Shown piece after piece: positions 17,515 through 26,954 of a stretch of DNA of 64,000 bases. The stretch covers positions 1 through 64,000 of the forward strand of contig NC_017583.1 in NCBI RefSeq assembly GCF_000184345.1, given 5' to 3'. Source of the stretch: Spirochaeta thermophila DSM 6578 (lineage in GTDB: Bacteria > Spirochaetota > Spirochaetia > Winmispirales > Winmispiraceae). The first letter of the stretch is position 1. Every line of letters starts with the position of its first letter. Both the position numbers and the translations under genes were made by a program. Below the pieces are notes generated by a model. That model ran no database searches, was not told where the DNA came from, and saw only the letters and a list, made by a program, of their open reading frames with translations.

Positions 17515-18075
17515 ATGAACGAAGTGAAGTTTCTCGAAGCGGAGGTCTGGACCGTCGCGCGGACAGAGGGGGGGAATGCGGTCCTTGTTCGTCCCAAGGG
17601 TTCGGAGAAGGTGGTCCCCATCTTCATCGGGCAGCTCGAGGCCCAGTCCATCCTCATCGGTCTCGGAAACGTGCCGATGCCCCGTCCGCTCACCCATGAT
17701 CTCATACTCAGCCTCTTCAGGGAGCTGGGAGTGGAGCTTCTGAAGGTGGAGATCTGTGACCTCAGGGAAGCGACATTCTATGCGCGTCTCGTCCTCTCCC
17801 ATGAAGGGAAAACCCTTGTCATCGATTCCCGGCCTTCCGACGCCCTCGCTTTGGCGGTGAGGGTGCATTGCCCGGTATACGTCGCGGATTTCGTGGTGCA
17901 GGAGACGGCGATCTCGGTCCAGATCGTGGGGGAAGAGGAGGAACAGGCACCGGATCCCAGGCAGCTCGAGGTGTCGCGTCTCGAGGAGGAGCTCAAGAAG
18001 GCCATAGAGAACGAACGGTATGAGGAAGCTGCGCGTATCCGTGACAGGTTGAGGGAGTTGAAGAATTCACAGTGA
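17515..18075 (+). CDS. Bifunctional nuclease (BFN) domain protein with UVR motif
   Basis: The 186-residue product has a DUF151/bifunctional nuclease domain (about 5-135) with typical segments RTEGGNAVLVRPKGSEKVVPIFIG and IDSRPSDALALAVR. A C-terminal UVR motif (LEEELKKAIENERYEEAARI, about 155-174) resembles the UvrB-UvrC contact region. BFN proteins of plants and Thermotoga are reported DNases/RNases; UVR motifs mediate protein contacts. I choose ATG 17515 because a sigma70 promoter lies exactly where a longer N-terminus (TTG 17479) would be encoded. Confidence 0.8.
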   Translation: MNEVKFLEAEVWTVARTEGGNAVLVRPKGSEKVVPIFIGQLEAQSILIGLGNVPMPRPLTHDLILSLFRELGVELLKVEICDLREATFYARLVLSHEGKTLVIDSRPSDALALAVRVHCPVYVADFVVQETAISVQIVGEEEEQAPDPRQLEVSRLEEELKKAIENERYEEAARIRDRLRELKNSQ

Positions 18076-18094
18076 AGCGGTTCGGGATGCACGT

Positions 18095-19714
18095 GTGAAG
18101 GCGAATCATGGGCGACATGGCGTTGTACTGGTGAAGCGTCTTCCCCTGTGGTTCTTCCATCTCTCGGTCGGGTACCAGAGACCAGTTCGATCCCTGCGGG
18201 ACGTGCCCGAGGAGGAGCTGGAGCGTATCTCGTCGAGGGGGATCACATTCCTCTGGCTCATAGGCGTATGGGAGCGAAGCAAGGCTTCGAAGCGACTCAA
18301 GGAGCTCATGGGGAAGAAGGATGTGCTGGGATCGGCCTATGCGATCACCGCGTACCGTGTGGATCCTTCGGCAGGCACCCGGGGGGATCTCCTCTCTTTC
18401 AGGAGGCGTCTCCATCGGTACGGGGTCGGGCTCATGGTGGACGTGGTACCCAACCACACCGCCATCGATAGTGACTGGGTGTACGCGCATCCCGACTGGT
18501 TCATCTCCACGAGAGAATCGCCCTTCCCCTGGTATCGATTTTCGGGTGAGAACCTCTCCAGCCACCCTCACATAGAGATCAGGGTAGAGGATGGGTACTA
18601 CACCCGAAAGGATGCGGCGGTGGTCTTCGAAAGACGTGACAGCCGCACGGGGGAGGTGCGATACCTCTATCACGGGAACGACAACCAGTCGGTGCCGTGG
18701 AACGATACGGCGCAACTCGACTACACCAGGCGAGATCTTCGAGAGGAGATGCTCAGGACCATTCGAAGGGTGGGAGAGGCGGCCGACGGGATACGTTTCG
18801 ACGCTGCGATGCTCCTCATGAGAGACCAGTACCGGAGGCTCTGGTTTCCCGCCCCGGGTGAAGGCACCATGGTTCCCTCGAGGGAACGCTTCTCACTCGG
18901 GGATGAGGAGTTCTCGGCCCTCTACCCGCGTGAGTTCTGGGATGAGGTGGAGGAGGTGTGTCTCGATCTTCCCCATCTTTTCACCGTGGCCGAAGTCTTC
19001 TGGGGACTCCAGGACGCGTGTGCCTCCCGGTTCTTCTTCGATGCAGTGTACGACGCCTCGTTTGCGACGCACGTGGCCAAGGAGGAGAATTCCCGGTTTC
19101 AGGATCGATTGAGGGATCTCGCCCGACGGCCGGAACGGGCGGGCAGGATGCTCTTCTATCTCTCCAGCCCTGACGACCTTCCTCCTCTCATGAGATACGA
19201 TCCCCTCAGGAAGTATCAGGGTGCGGTCGTCTTCCTGACCACCCTTCCGGGGAGTATCCTCTTCACACATGGCCAGTGGGAGGGTTTCAGAGAGAAGTAT
19301 GAGATGGATGGGAAGAGTCCGGGGTGGGAGGAGGGTGCGGAGCTCGAAGCCTGGCACGATGAGACGATAACTCCTCTTCTGAAGGAGAGGGAGCTTTTCG
19401 CCCGTCCTGAGCGATGGGAAGTGTGCCGGTTCTCGACGGAGGGACGCTTCGTCGAGGATGTCTTCTCCTTTTTCTCGCAGAGAGGAGGGAGGCGACACCT
19501 CGTCTGCTACAACAATTCTGCTTCTCCCAGGAATGGGGTGGTCCTGAAGGAGGGGGGATGGAGGCCTCCTTCGGGAGGGGGACGCAGGCTGTCCTGGTAC
19601 GACCGGATCAGCGGGCGGCGTGGGGGCGGGGATCTGCACGTGGTGGAGAGAGAGGGGCTTCCTCTCGCGCTTGCTCCCTACCAGGCGGTGGTGCTGGAAC
19701 TCTCCTACGAGTAG
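18095..19714 (+). CDS. Cytoplasmic GH13 (alpha-amylase family) enzyme
   Basis: The product (up to 539 residues) is a glycoside hydrolase family 13 barrel without a signal peptide, so it acts on intracellular alpha-glucans. Region I is DVVPNHTA, region II GIRFDAAM with the nucleophile Asp, and region III VAEVFWG with the acid/base Glu. Region IV reads LSSPDD: the usual His of NHD is replaced by Pro, a form also known in GlgE-type maltosyltransferases. Substrate is unknown. The start is uncertain: GTG 18095 (used here) or GTG 18131, neither with a good ribosome-binding site. The 3' end overlaps convergent nadE by 10 bases. Confidence 0.75.
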   Translation: MKANHGRHGVVLVKRLPLWFFHLSVGYQRPVRSLRDVPEEELERISSRGITFLWLIGVWERSKASKRLKELMGKKDVLGSAYAITAYRVDPSAGTRGDLLSFRRRLHRYGVGLMVDVVPNHTAIDSDWVYAHPDWFISTRESPFPWYRFSGENLSSHPHIEIRVEDGYYTRKDAAVVFERRDSRTGEVRYLYHGNDNQSVPWNDTAQLDYTRRDLREEMLRTIRRVGEAADGIRFDAAMLLMRDQYRRLWFPAPGEGTMVPSRERFSLGDEEFSALYPREFWDEVEEVCLDLPHLFTVAEVFWGLQDACASRFFFDAVYDASFATHVAKEENSRFQDRLRDLARRPERAGRMLFYLSSPDDLPPLMRYDPLRKYQGAVVFLTTLPGSILFTHGQWEGFREKYEMDGKSPGWEEGAELEAWHDETITPLLKERELFARPERWEVCRFSTEGRFVEDVFSFFSQRGGRRHLVCYNNSASPRNGVVLKEGGWRPPSGGGRRLSWYDRISGRRGGGDLHVVEREGLPLALAPYQAVVLELSYE

Positions 19715-21354
19715 GGCTCGTACGGGGCCCGGGCGATGGGGATCCTTCGTCCCGTTCCGAAAGCCCGGGGAGAGATCTTCAGCACGGGGGGGGTCTGTCG
19801 TCGTTTGTGTTCTGCCCGTACGACCATGAGGAGTACGTGTCGCACGAGGTCGGGATCGAAGCCTCTGGCGATGATATCTTCTGCCGTGAGATTCCGGAGG
19901 AGGTAGAGCTCGAGGATCTGATCGAGGACCTCGTAGGGGGGGAGGCTGTCCTGATCGGTCTGGTTGGGTCTGAGCTCGGCGGAGGGGGGTTTGGTGAGGA
20001 TCTCTTCAGGGATGACCCCGGTGTCCTCCCTGATATGTCGGGCGAGTGCGTATACCTGGGTCTTGAAGAGGTCTCCGATCACCGCAAGGGCGCCCGCGGT
20101 GTCCCCATAGATGGTGCAGTATCCTACGGCGAGTTCCGACTTGTTTCCGGTGGTGAGGACGAGGGAACGCATCTTGTTGGAATAGGCCATGAGGATGGTT
20201 CCCCTTATGCGGGCCTGGATGTTCTCCTCGGTGATGTCCCAGGGAAGCCCCTGGAACACGGGTTCCAGGGTGGAGAGGAAGGTGTCGAAGACAGCCCGGA
20301 TGGGGAGCGTGTGCGCCTGGATGCCGAGATTCCCGGCGAGGGCCATGGCATCGTGGACACTGCCTTCCGAGGAGAATTGCGAGGGCATGAGAAAGGCAGA
20401 CACGCGCTCCGGACCGAGGGCCTCCACCGCCAGGGTGGCCACGAGGGCGGAGTCTATCCCTCCGGAAAGACCCAGGTGTACCCGATCGAATCCGGTCTTT
20501 GTGAGGTAGTCGCGGATGCCGAGGTGGAGGGCTCCCCGCACCTCCTCCAGGCGGGAGACCTCGAGGGGAGGAAGGGGGGCGGGGAGTGCCTCGGTATCGA
20601 TGAGGAAGAGTCCCTCCTCGAAGGCCGGGGCCCTGAAGACGAGCCTTCCCTCCCGGTCGGTCACCAGTGATTGTCCGTCGAAGATGAGGCTGTCGTTCGC
20701 TCCCACCATATTGACGTAGACGAGGGGGACCCCTGATCCTTTTCCTATGAGTTCCATGATCTTTGCTCGTAGGAGGACCTTTTCCATGTAGTATGGGGAG
20801 GCGGAGGGTATGAGGATGATCTCGGCTCCCTGGTCGAGGAGGTCCTGTATGGGGTCGATCGGGTATCTCAGGCCCGGTTGCGGTTCTGTTTCGCCCCACA
20901 TGTCCTCGCAGATCGCGATTCCCAGCCGCCGCCGTTTGAACGGGACCACGATTCGCTCGGACGCTGGTTCGAAGTAGCGGGCCTCGTCGAACACATCGTA
21001 CGTCGGGAGGAGGGTCTTGTGCTGGCGCAGGAGGATCCGTCTCTGATGGATGAGCGCAGCTGTGTTGTGGAGGGGTTTCCCTGCGGCGGACTTGTTCTTT
21101 TCCACATAGCCCACCACCACCCCCAGCTCGGGGGGGAGTTCGTGTTGAAGGGTCCTGAGGGCCCTGAGATTCTCCTGGACGAAGGAGGGATGCTCGAGGA
21201 GGTCCATGGGGGGATAGCCACAGAGGGCGAGTTCCGGAAAGATCACGAGATCCGCCTTTTGTCGGTAGGCCTCCATGGCGAAAGAGCATATCTTCTTCAC
21301 GTTGCCGGAGAAATCGCCTATCACCGGGTTTATCTGGGCAAGTCCGATCCTCAT
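19705..21354 (-). CDS. nadE: Glutamine-dependent NAD+ synthetase
   Basis: This enzyme amidates nicotinic acid adenine dinucleotide to NAD+, the last step of NAD synthesis. The 549-residue product fuses a nitrilase-type glutaminase domain (about 1-260) to an NAD synthetase domain (about 270-549). Glutaminase residues are Glu in FPELALCGYPP, Lys in KTLLPTYDVF and Cys in AICEDMWG. The synthetase has the P-loop GLSGGIDSALVAT. GGGAGG 6 bases before ATG 21354 fixes the start. It is divergent from the gene at 21432. Confidence 0.95.
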   Translation of the reverse strand: MRIGLAQINPVIGDFSGNVKKICSFAMEAYRQKADLVIFPELALCGYPPMDLLEHPSFVQENLRALRTLQHELPPELGVVVGYVEKNKSAAGKPLHNTAALIHQRRILLRQHKTLLPTYDVFDEARYFEPASERIVVPFKRRRLGIAICEDMWGETEPQPGLRYPIDPIQDLLDQGAEIILIPSASPYYMEKVLLRAKIMELIGKGSGVPLVYVNMVGANDSLIFDGQSLVTDREGRLVFRAPAFEEGLFLIDTEALPAPLPPLEVSRLEEVRGALHLGIRDYLTKTGFDRVHLGLSGGIDSALVATLAVEALGPERVSAFLMPSQFSSEGSVHDAMALAGNLGIQAHTLPIRAVFDTFLSTLEPVFQGLPWDITEENIQARIRGTILMAYSNKMRSLVLTTGNKSELAVGYCTIYGDTAGALAVIGDLFKTQVYALARHIREDTGVIPEEILTKPPSAELRPNQTDQDSLPPYEVLDQILELYLLRNLTAEDIIARGFDPDLVRHVLLMVVRAEHKRRQTPPVLKISPRAFGTGRRIPIARAPYEPYS

Positions 21355-21395
21355 TGTTTCCTCCCTCACGCAGAGGGTAGCACATTCCTTTTATG

Positions 21396-21425
21396 TTGAC
21401 CACGGCTTCGGAACCCCTGTACTAT
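21396..21425 (+). promoter_or_regulatory. Sigma70 promoter, leaderless (gene at 21432)
   Basis: The -35 is TTGACC (21396-21401) and the -10 TACTAT (21420-21425), with 18-base spacing. ATG 21432 is 6 bases after the -10 and has no Shine-Dalgarno sequence. Confidence 0.7.
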
Positions 21426-21431
21426 ACCGAC

Positions 21432-22007
21432 ATGGGAAACCTGCTTATCGTCTCGCACTTCTCCGGAGAGGCGGAACGGCTCGAGGCGAGGCTGAGGGAG
21501 AGAGGGATCGATGTGTTCCTCGCGTTGCCGGGAGAGAATGTCGACGAACCCCGTCTCCCCTGGAAGCCTTCATCGCCCTTTTCTTCGAAGTCCCTCCTCC
21601 TCCAGGTGCTCCAGAAGGGGGAGCTGGAGCGGCTCGTGTGTCTTCATCGTGTGCATCCGGAGAGCGGAGGCCCGCTCTCCTTTTCTGAGATCGAGGAGAG
21701 GGTGGACACCTGTCTGAAGGGGTGGCTCTTCCTCCTCAAGGAAGCGGCGGAACTCACGAGGAAGAGCGAAGTGGTCCTCGTGCTCGATGCCGACGGCGAA
21801 GGTTCTTCTCCTCTCGCTCCCCTCCTCGAGGCAGGGTTTCTTTCCCTTCTCGAAGTTTGTAGGCGTATGGGGATACCTGCACGGGGACTCAGACGGGAGA
21901 AGGCGGCCCTGGATCCTCTCGTCGATTCGATACTGGAAGGGGATGGGAAATCCCTCTATCGGTGGCGGGAGATCAGGGAACGACGCCGACTCTGGTTTTC
22001 CAAGTAG
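21432..22007 (+). CDS. Conserved-looking protein of unknown function
   Basis: The 191-residue product has no family that I recognise. It starts like a Rossmann-type strand-loop-helix (MGNLLIVSHFSGEAERLEARL) but lacks a glycine-rich nucleotide motif; a later strand reads VVLVLDADGEG. No signal peptide or membrane segment is evident. It could be a degenerate dehydrogenase-like or receiver-like domain. ATG 21432 is chosen because a sigma70 promoter occupies the DNA between it and an in-frame ATG at 21393. It is followed 8 bases later by a carrier gene and is probably cotranscribed with it. Confidence 0.55.
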   Translation: MGNLLIVSHFSGEAERLEARLRERGIDVFLALPGENVDEPRLPWKPSSPFSSKSLLLQVLQKGELERLVCLHRVHPESGGPLSFSEIEERVDTCLKGWLFLLKEAAELTRKSEVVLVLDADGEGSSPLAPLLEAGFLSLLEVCRRMGIPARGLRREKAALDPLVDSILEGDGKSLYRWREIRERRRLWFSK

Positions 22008-22015
22008 GAGGACCT

Positions 22016-23239
22016 ATGAAGATCTGGCTCAAGATCCTGCTTGCCGTCCTTCTCGGCGGCGTGCTCGGTCTGCTCCTTCCCCTCGACGATACGACAGGGG
22101 AGATCCTCTCGTTCGTACGTGATGTGGTGGTGGGACTGGGGAGGCTCTTCCTCCTTCCCCTCGTGGCCACGGGGGTGATCATCGGAACCTATGAGCTGAA
22201 ACGGGAGGGGCGTATCGGAGAGATCCTGGGTCGCCTCTTCCTCGTAGTGTGTGCGGTGGATATAGGGGTCGTGTTCCTCGCCCTCCTTTCCTCGGGGTTC
22301 CTCCCCCTGGAGCGGATCCCCATACTCGTTGAAGAAGTGGAGCCGGTGGAGATTCCCGATATACGGAGTCTCCTCCTTTCCCTCGTTCCCATGAACTTCT
22401 TTGAGATCTTTCTCTCCTCCGGCTCCTTCCTCCTCCCGGTGGTGCTGGTGGGGTTTTCCTTGGGGAGCATCATCCCCCTCGACTCGTATCTCACGGATCC
22501 GTTCGTGGATGTGGTGGATGCCGCCAACAGGGTGTTCTATCTCGTGAATGCCTTCGTGGTGGAGATCCTTCCCTTCGGTTTCGTCGGCGTGGTCGCACAC
22601 TTCCTCTATTCGTTGAGGGGGGAGACCGATCTCAGCCTCTACGGCAATCTCCTGGGAATGATAGGGATCTTCGGGGGAATCCTGTTTCTCTTGCTCGTGC
22701 TGGTGAGCGTAGTGTGGATCCGTCGAGGTACCGGAAGATGGTCCCTCCACCACCTTCCTGCACTTTTCCTGGGGCTTTTCCCCGGTGACGGCTACTTTCC
22801 TCTGGGTTTCCTCATCAGACTCGGAAAGGAGAACGGGGGGGTTCCCCGGAAGGTGGGAGCTCTTGCCTATCCGGTGGGCATCCTGTTCGCGAGGGCGGGA
22901 AGTGCGGGGGTGGTGCTCATCTCGTTCACGGTGCTCCTCTCGTCCTATTCCAGTCTGGGGCTTTCTCCCCTCGATTATCTCTGGCTCGCGGGGATGGGCC
23001 TCCTCTTCCTCCCTCTGTTCGGTGCACTCCCCGGGTCTGCGGTGATGGTTGGGCTCGTGATGCTCTCTCGCCTGTATGGCAGGGGATTGGACGAGGCCTA
23101 TCTGATCTTCCGGCCTGTCTTTCCTCTCCTCGTGAGCATGGGCACCCTTCTGGATGTCCTTTGCGTGAGCTTTCTGGGTGAGACCGTGGCAGGTCTCATG
23201 GGTGAGCGGGAGCCGATACCGCCGGAGCGTCACATATAG
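22016..23239 (+). CDS. Divergent dicarboxylate/amino acid:cation symporter
   Basis: The 407-residue product is a polytopic membrane protein resembling the DAACS family (GltP/DctA), with about eight membrane segments and hairpin-like re-entrant regions. The N-terminus (MKIWLKILLAVLLGGVLGLL) is typical. The Na+/substrate motif NMDGT is missing: the equivalent region reads YPVGILFARAG. The Ser-rich hairpin is also unclear. Substrate is therefore not predictable. AGGAGG precedes ATG 22016. Its 3' end overlaps the convergent gene by 10 bases. Confidence 0.65.
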   Translation: MKIWLKILLAVLLGGVLGLLLPLDDTTGEILSFVRDVVVGLGRLFLLPLVATGVIIGTYELKREGRIGEILGRLFLVVCAVDIGVVFLALLSSGFLPLERIPILVEEVEPVEIPDIRSLLLSLVPMNFFEIFLSSGSFLLPVVLVGFSLGSIIPLDSYLTDPFVDVVDAANRVFYLVNAFVVEILPFGFVGVVAHFLYSLRGETDLSLYGNLLGMIGIFGGILFLLLVLVSVVWIRRGTGRWSLHHLPALFLGLFPGDGYFPLGFLIRLGKENGGVPRKVGALAYPVGILFARAGSAGVVLISFTVLLSSYSSLGLSPLDYLWLAGMGLLFLPLFGALPGSAVMVGLVMLSRLYGRGLDEAYLIFRPVFPLLVSMGTLLDVLCVSFLGETVAGLMGEREPIPPERHI

Positions 23240-23853
23240 AAGCGAAGTCCCAGTCGGAGTCCCACGAGGAGGTGGTGGACGAGAGGTTCTCCATCCCAGG
23301 CATGGAAGAGGGGGAGTTCGATGTCGGGTCCTGCAATGAGCCCGAATGAGGAGAGTCTCCAGACGAGCTCAGGGGCGATTCTGAGGTAGAGGAGGCGGAT
23401 CCCGCCGTAGTAGTATCCCATGATGCTCCCGGACGGGTCCTCCCCGTACCCTTTGACGGCGAACGGAAACTGGAGAAGGATACCGCCCCGTATTCCTGCG
23501 GAGAGCTCTCTCGTCAACGGGAGGCCGTAGGAGAGCTCGAGACTGAGCCCCGGTATCATGAGGAGGCTCGCGTCGGGTGCTTCCATTTCGGCGGGCGCTG
23601 CGGTTTCTCCTGTGAAGAGGTACTCTCCGAACCAGAGGGAGATCCCCGGGATGAGGAAGAGGTCTTCTCCAAGGGGGAGATGCACCGCCCCCTTCAGGAG
23701 GTGGGTCACCTGAGGGGGGGCGGCATCGTCCACCGAGGAAAAACGGATGCCTATGGTGTCGGTGACCTCGAAGGATTGAAGGGTGAGCGAGGAGAGGGGA
23801 CCCCCTCCTGCCAGGAGTACAACGGCGAGTAGTATGCCCCTCGTAGACCTCAT
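23230..23853 (-). CDS. Predicted outer-membrane protein (small beta-barrel)
   Basis: The 207-residue product has a signal peptide (MRSTRGILLAVVLLAGGGPLSS) and then alternating amphipathic strands with frequent Gly, Tyr and Leu. It ends LLVGLRLGLRFYM, close to an outer-membrane sorting end. Eight strands would fit the length. No family recognised. ATG 23853 follows a consensus sigma70 promoter by 7 bases with no ribosome-binding site. That promoter overlaps the end of proS. Confidence 0.6.
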   Translation of the reverse strand: MRSTRGILLAVVLLAGGGPLSSLTLQSFEVTDTIGIRFSSVDDAAPPQVTHLLKGAVHLPLGEDLFLIPGISLWFGEYLFTGETAAPAEMEAPDASLLMIPGLSLELSYGLPLTRELSAGIRGGILLQFPFAVKGYGEDPSGSIMGYYYGGIRLLYLRIAPELVWRLSSFGLIAGPDIELPLFHAWDGEPLVHHLLVGLRLGLRFYM

Positions 23854-23860
23854 GACATAT

Positions 23861-23889
23861 ATGATAACACGTTCAGTAGCTCTTTGCAA
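23861..23889 (-). promoter_or_regulatory. Sigma70 promoter, leaderless (gene starting at 23853)
   Basis: On the - strand the -35 is TTGCAA (23884-23889) and the -10 TATCAT (23861-23866), with 17-base spacing. ATG 23853 is 7 bases after the -10. The -35 lies inside the last codons of proS. Confidence 0.75.
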
Positions 23890-25306
23890 AAAGGGCGATG
23901 TGTCGCGCCGGTTCTCCCGTGAGGATATCATTCTTCCCCGAGGCCTTCTCTTCATTCCCGAATTCCAGGACCCGGATGGTGGCCTTTGTCTCTTCCTTTA
24001 TCCTGGCCTCGACTTCGGGAGATCCTGACCAAGGAGCGAAGACGAACCCGCCGTCCTCGATGATCCGCTTGAAGGAGTCGTAATCTTCCACATAGTGGGT
24101 GTGTTCGTCCCTGAAGTCCTTTGCCCGCCGGAAGAGGGTCTTCTGGATTTCCTCGAGGAGCACGGGGATCTCCTCGGGAAGCCGGGAGACGGAGACCGCC
24201 CTCTTCTCTCCGGTATCCCTGCGTACGAGCACGGCCTTCTCCTGTTCCATGTCTCGCGGGCCCACCTCCACCCTGATGGGGACTCCTCTCAGTTCCCATT
24301 CGGCGAACTTCCACCCCGGGGAGTTCTGGTCGTCGAGATCCATCTCCACCGAAAGCCCCGCCTCGGTCAGCCGGGCGAAGACCCGCTTTGCGTAGTCGGC
24401 CACCTGATCCACGGTTTTCTTGGTATAGATGGGGATGATGACCGCCTGGGTGGGGGCGATACGGGGAGGAAGCACGAGACCCCTGTTATCCGAGTGTGCC
24501 ATGATCACCGCCCCGATGAGTCGGGTGGAGACCCCCCAGGAGGTGGCCCAGACATAGTCGAGGGAGCCCGCTTGGGTCTGGAATGTCACGTCGAATGCCT
24601 TGGCGAAGTTCTGGCCCAGAAAGTGGCTCGTGCCTGCCTGGAGGGCCTTCTTGTCCTGCATCATGGCCTCGATGGAGTAGGTGGTGACCGCTCCTGCGAA
24701 CTTCTCGGATTCGGTTTTCCTCCCGTAGAAGACCGGCAGGGCGAGGTATTCCTCGGCGAATTTCCGGTAGACGTGGAGCATCCTGAGTGCCTCTTCCTCG
24801 GCCTCTTCCCTGGTGGCGTGGGCGGTGTGCCCCTCCTGCCAGAGGAATTCGGTGGTGCGGAGGAAGAGCCTCGTCCGTTTCTCCCATCTCACCACGTTGG
24901 CCCACTGGTTGATGAGGAGCGGAAGGTCCCGGTACGACTGTATCCACTTCTTGTACATGCTCCATATGATGGTCTCCGAAGTAGGACGAACCACCAGAGG
25001 TTCTTCCAATGCCTCGCCGCCTCCATGGGTGACCACTGCGAGTTCAGGGGAGAACCCTTCCACATGCTCGGCTTCCTTGTGGAGGAAACTCTCGGGGATG
25101 AGGAGGGGAAAGTAGGCGTTCTGATGTCCTGTCTCCTTGAACATGCGGTCGAGGTGTGACTGGATCTTCTCCCAGATCGCATATCCCCGCGGTCGGATGA
25201 CCATACACCCTTTCACCGGACTGTAGTCCGCGAGTTGGGCTTTGAGCACAATGTCGACGAACCAGTCGGAATAGCTCACCTCTCTCGGGGTAATCTGTTC
25301 AGCCAT
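23873..25306 (-). CDS. proS: Prolyl-tRNA synthetase, archaeal/eukaryotic type
   Basis: ProS charges tRNA-Pro. The 477-residue product lacks the INS editing domain of the usual bacterial type and is of archaeal/eukaryotic architecture. Class II motif 1 includes [17 protein letters not shown], motif 2 [20 protein letters not shown], and motif 3 is the [16 protein letters not shown] region. A zinc-free C-terminal extension ends in KSY. GAGAGG precedes ATG 25306. The archaeal-type enzyme is known from spirochaetes such as Borrelia. A strong promoter lies upstream. Confidence 0.95.
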   Translation of the reverse strand: MAEQITPREVSYSDWFVDIVLKAQLADYSPVKGCMVIRPRGYAIWEKIQSHLDRMFKETGHQNAYFPLLIPESFLHKEAEHVEGFSPELAVVTHGGGEALEEPLVVRPTSETIIWSMYKKWIQSYRDLPLLINQWANVVRWEKRTRLFLRTTEFLWQEGHTAHATREEAEEEALRMLHVYRKFAEEYLALPVFYGRKTESEKFAGAVTTYSIEAMMQDKKALQAGTSHFLGQNFAKAFDVTFQTQAGSLDYVWATSWGVSTRLIGAVIMAHSDNRGLVLPPRIAPTQAVIIPIYTKKTVDQVADYAKRVFARLTEAGLSVEMDLDDQNSPGWKFAEWELRGVPIRVEVGPRDMEQEKAVLVRRDTGEKRAVSVSRLPEEIPVLLEEIQKTLFRRAKDFRDEHTHYVEDYDSFKRIIEDGGFVFAPWSGSPEVEARIKEETKATIRVLEFGNEEKASGKNDILTGEPARHIALFAKSY

Positions 25307-25353
25307 CGTTCCTCTCTTCTCTGATAGGGAATCTGAACGTGCGGTGCGGAAGG

Positions 25354-25383
25354 ATTGTACTGTGAGGATGAAGTCTATGTCAA
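25354..25383 (-). promoter_or_regulatory. proS promoter
   Basis: On the - strand the -35 is the perfect TTGACA (25378-25383) and the -10 TACAAT (25354-25359), 18-base spacing. Transcription would start near 25347, giving a leader of about 40 bases that includes the ribosome-binding site of proS. A normally led promoter for contrast with the leaderless set. Confidence 0.75.
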
Positions 25384-25391
25384 GAAATGGA

Positions 25392-26075
25392 TTATGGTGT
25401 AATGGTTTCCACCATGTACCGGATGGAGGGCCCGGTGGGAGCGTAGATCGTCTTCTCAATCACGAAGACGAGGGAGGCATCGTCGGGGGCGAGGATGACC
25501 TGGCGGATCCTGTACTCCTGGACCCCCTTGCGATAGTAGTTGGGCCTTCCTACGAGATAGGTTCTGTGTGTCCCATCTCTTCCCGTGATGACGACCTGGA
25601 GGTGGAACGCGGCTTCCGATGTCTCCTTACTCCCCCTCTCCGTCTGAATGAGGGTCACCCGATAGAGGGTGGAGGTGTAGAAGTCCCTGAACTCGAGGTA
25701 TTCCTTCGGTCGCTCCCCGTCGAGCAGTATGTAGAGGAGCCTCCCCTGACGGAGGTGATCGATCCGGTGTTTTCCCACGAGGGGGAGGGCGTCGTAGAGC
25801 AGGGCGAGGAGGGCTCCGATGCTTTCCTGCCCCGGAAGGAGCGAGACGGCGAAGGTTTTCCGCTGGATTCCCGCCGGGACGAACTCGTTCCGAGGTACGT
25901 CCACGAGATAGAGTTCGGCGTAGGGATGGGATGTCTCTTCCTCCACGCCGTGTACGCCGAAGAGGAAGTACCGACCGTCGGGTGAGAATCCCAGGTTGAG
26001 GAAGGCGGCGGCGTCCCCCGCCGAGAGCGTGAGGGGGATGAGTGAGAGCACGAGCGCAAGAAGGGCGCGTTTCAT
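25392..26075 (-). CDS. Predicted secreted protein, DUF2259-like
   Basis: The 227-residue product has a signal peptide ([20 protein letters not shown]). A segment of the form [16 protein letters not shown], followed by [19 protein letters not shown], recalls DUF2259 secreted proteins of spirochaetes. It is probably periplasmic. Function unknown. GGGAGG lies 9 bases before ATG 26075; an in-frame ATG at 26081 is only 3 bases from that sequence. It is head to head with the membrane protein at 26160. Confidence 0.6.
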   Translation of the reverse strand: MKRALLALVLSLIPLTLSAGDAAAFLNLGFSPDGRYFLFGVHGVEEETSHPYAELYLVDVPRNEFVPAGIQRKTFAVSLLPGQESIGALLALLYDALPLVGKHRIDHLRQGRLLYILLDGERPKEYLEFRDFYTSTLYRVTLIQTERGSKETSEAAFHLQVVITGRDGTHRTYLVGRPNYYRKGVQEYRIRQVILAPDDASLVFVIEKTIYAPTGPSIRYMVETITP

Positions 26076-26146
26076 CGTCATGGGCCTCCCTTTTTAGAGT
26101 ATCGAACCCTCTTCCTGTTACTATAGTGTTTTCGTGACAAAAAGTA

Positions 26147-26152
26147 TATCAT
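26147..26152 (+). promoter_or_regulatory. Candidate leaderless -10 box (gene at 26160)
   Basis: TATCAT at 26147-26152 ends 7 bases before ATG 26160, the same geometry as at 23853, and no Shine-Dalgarno is present. No good -35 is seen at 16-18 bases, so this is a weak member of the leaderless set. Confidence 0.35.
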
Positions 26153-26159
26153 CTTTTCG

Positions 26160-26954
26160 ATGACGCTTCAGCAGAGGAATATCGTGATCACAGGAGCCCA
26201 GATCGCCCTCGCGGCGGTGTTCCTGGTCTCTGTTTCGATCGCCGTACGGGTACGGGGGCTCGAAGGTGTTCCCGGCGGGGATGAGGCCCTGCCGATCCTC
26301 CTCTCGGCGCTCCTGCTCTCGTTGAGCGGATTCATCGGACTGCAGGTGGTGCGGTATCTCTTCGCACGTTCGGTTTCCCCCGAGATCTATTTTTTCCTCC
26401 TGTTCCTTTTCTCGGTGGGGATGGGGGGAGTGAAGGCGCTCGCCTGGTATGCCCATCGGACGGGAGGGCCCCTTTTCCTCCAGGTCTTCGCGGTGAGGAT
26501 CCTCTACTGGAGCTACTTCTTCGCCCTTGCGAGCCTGGGCGCGGCATCCCTCTATGCCCTTGGGTTTCCGTATCCCAGGGTGGGACGGCTTTCCCTGGGT
26601 ATCGGACTTGCCGGCGCCCTTCTCGCCTGGACGCTTCCCCTCTCCAATACACACTTTCTCGCGTACGCGGGCCTCTTCCCCCCTCTCGACCTCCCGTCGT
26701 ACGGTCTCCTCGTCGGCATGCTCACGATGGGCACGCTCGCGGGTTTTTTGACCGCATATCTCGTCCATGCCCCGCGGCCCCTCCTCCAGGGGACGACGGG
26801 GGCGTTTTCCATGGTGGCCGGGTATACGGTGGTCTTCTACGGGTGGTTCGAGGAAGGAGGACTGCTCCTCGGCCTCTTCTTTCTCATCACGGGGATGGTC
26901 CTCTACGGGAGGGAGCACTACAGGGTCACGGTGACAGGCGCGCCTCGTCTCTAG
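26160..26954 (+). CDS. Integral membrane protein of unknown function
   Basis: The 264-residue product has seven or eight predicted membrane segments (about 10-30, 43-62, 76-96, 105-133, 142-160, 176-196, 208-228, 232-250) and short loops. No charged motif or known family stands out; the general look is of 7TM-type sensor or transporter modules. Its last codon and stop share CTAG with the stop of the convergent gene (4-base overlap). Start codon lacks a ribosome-binding site. Confidence 0.55.
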   Translation: MTLQQRNIVITGAQIALAAVFLVSVSIAVRVRGLEGVPGGDEALPILLSALLLSLSGFIGLQVVRYLFARSVSPEIYFFLLFLFSVGMGGVKALAWYAHRTGGPLFLQVFAVRILYWSYFFALASLGAASLYALGFPYPRVGRLSLGIGLAGALLAWTLPLSNTHFLAYAGLFPPLDLPSYGLLVGMLTMGTLAGFLTAYLVHAPRPLLQGTTGAFSMVAGYTVVFYGWFEEGGLLLGLFFLITGMVLYGREHYRVTVTGAPRL

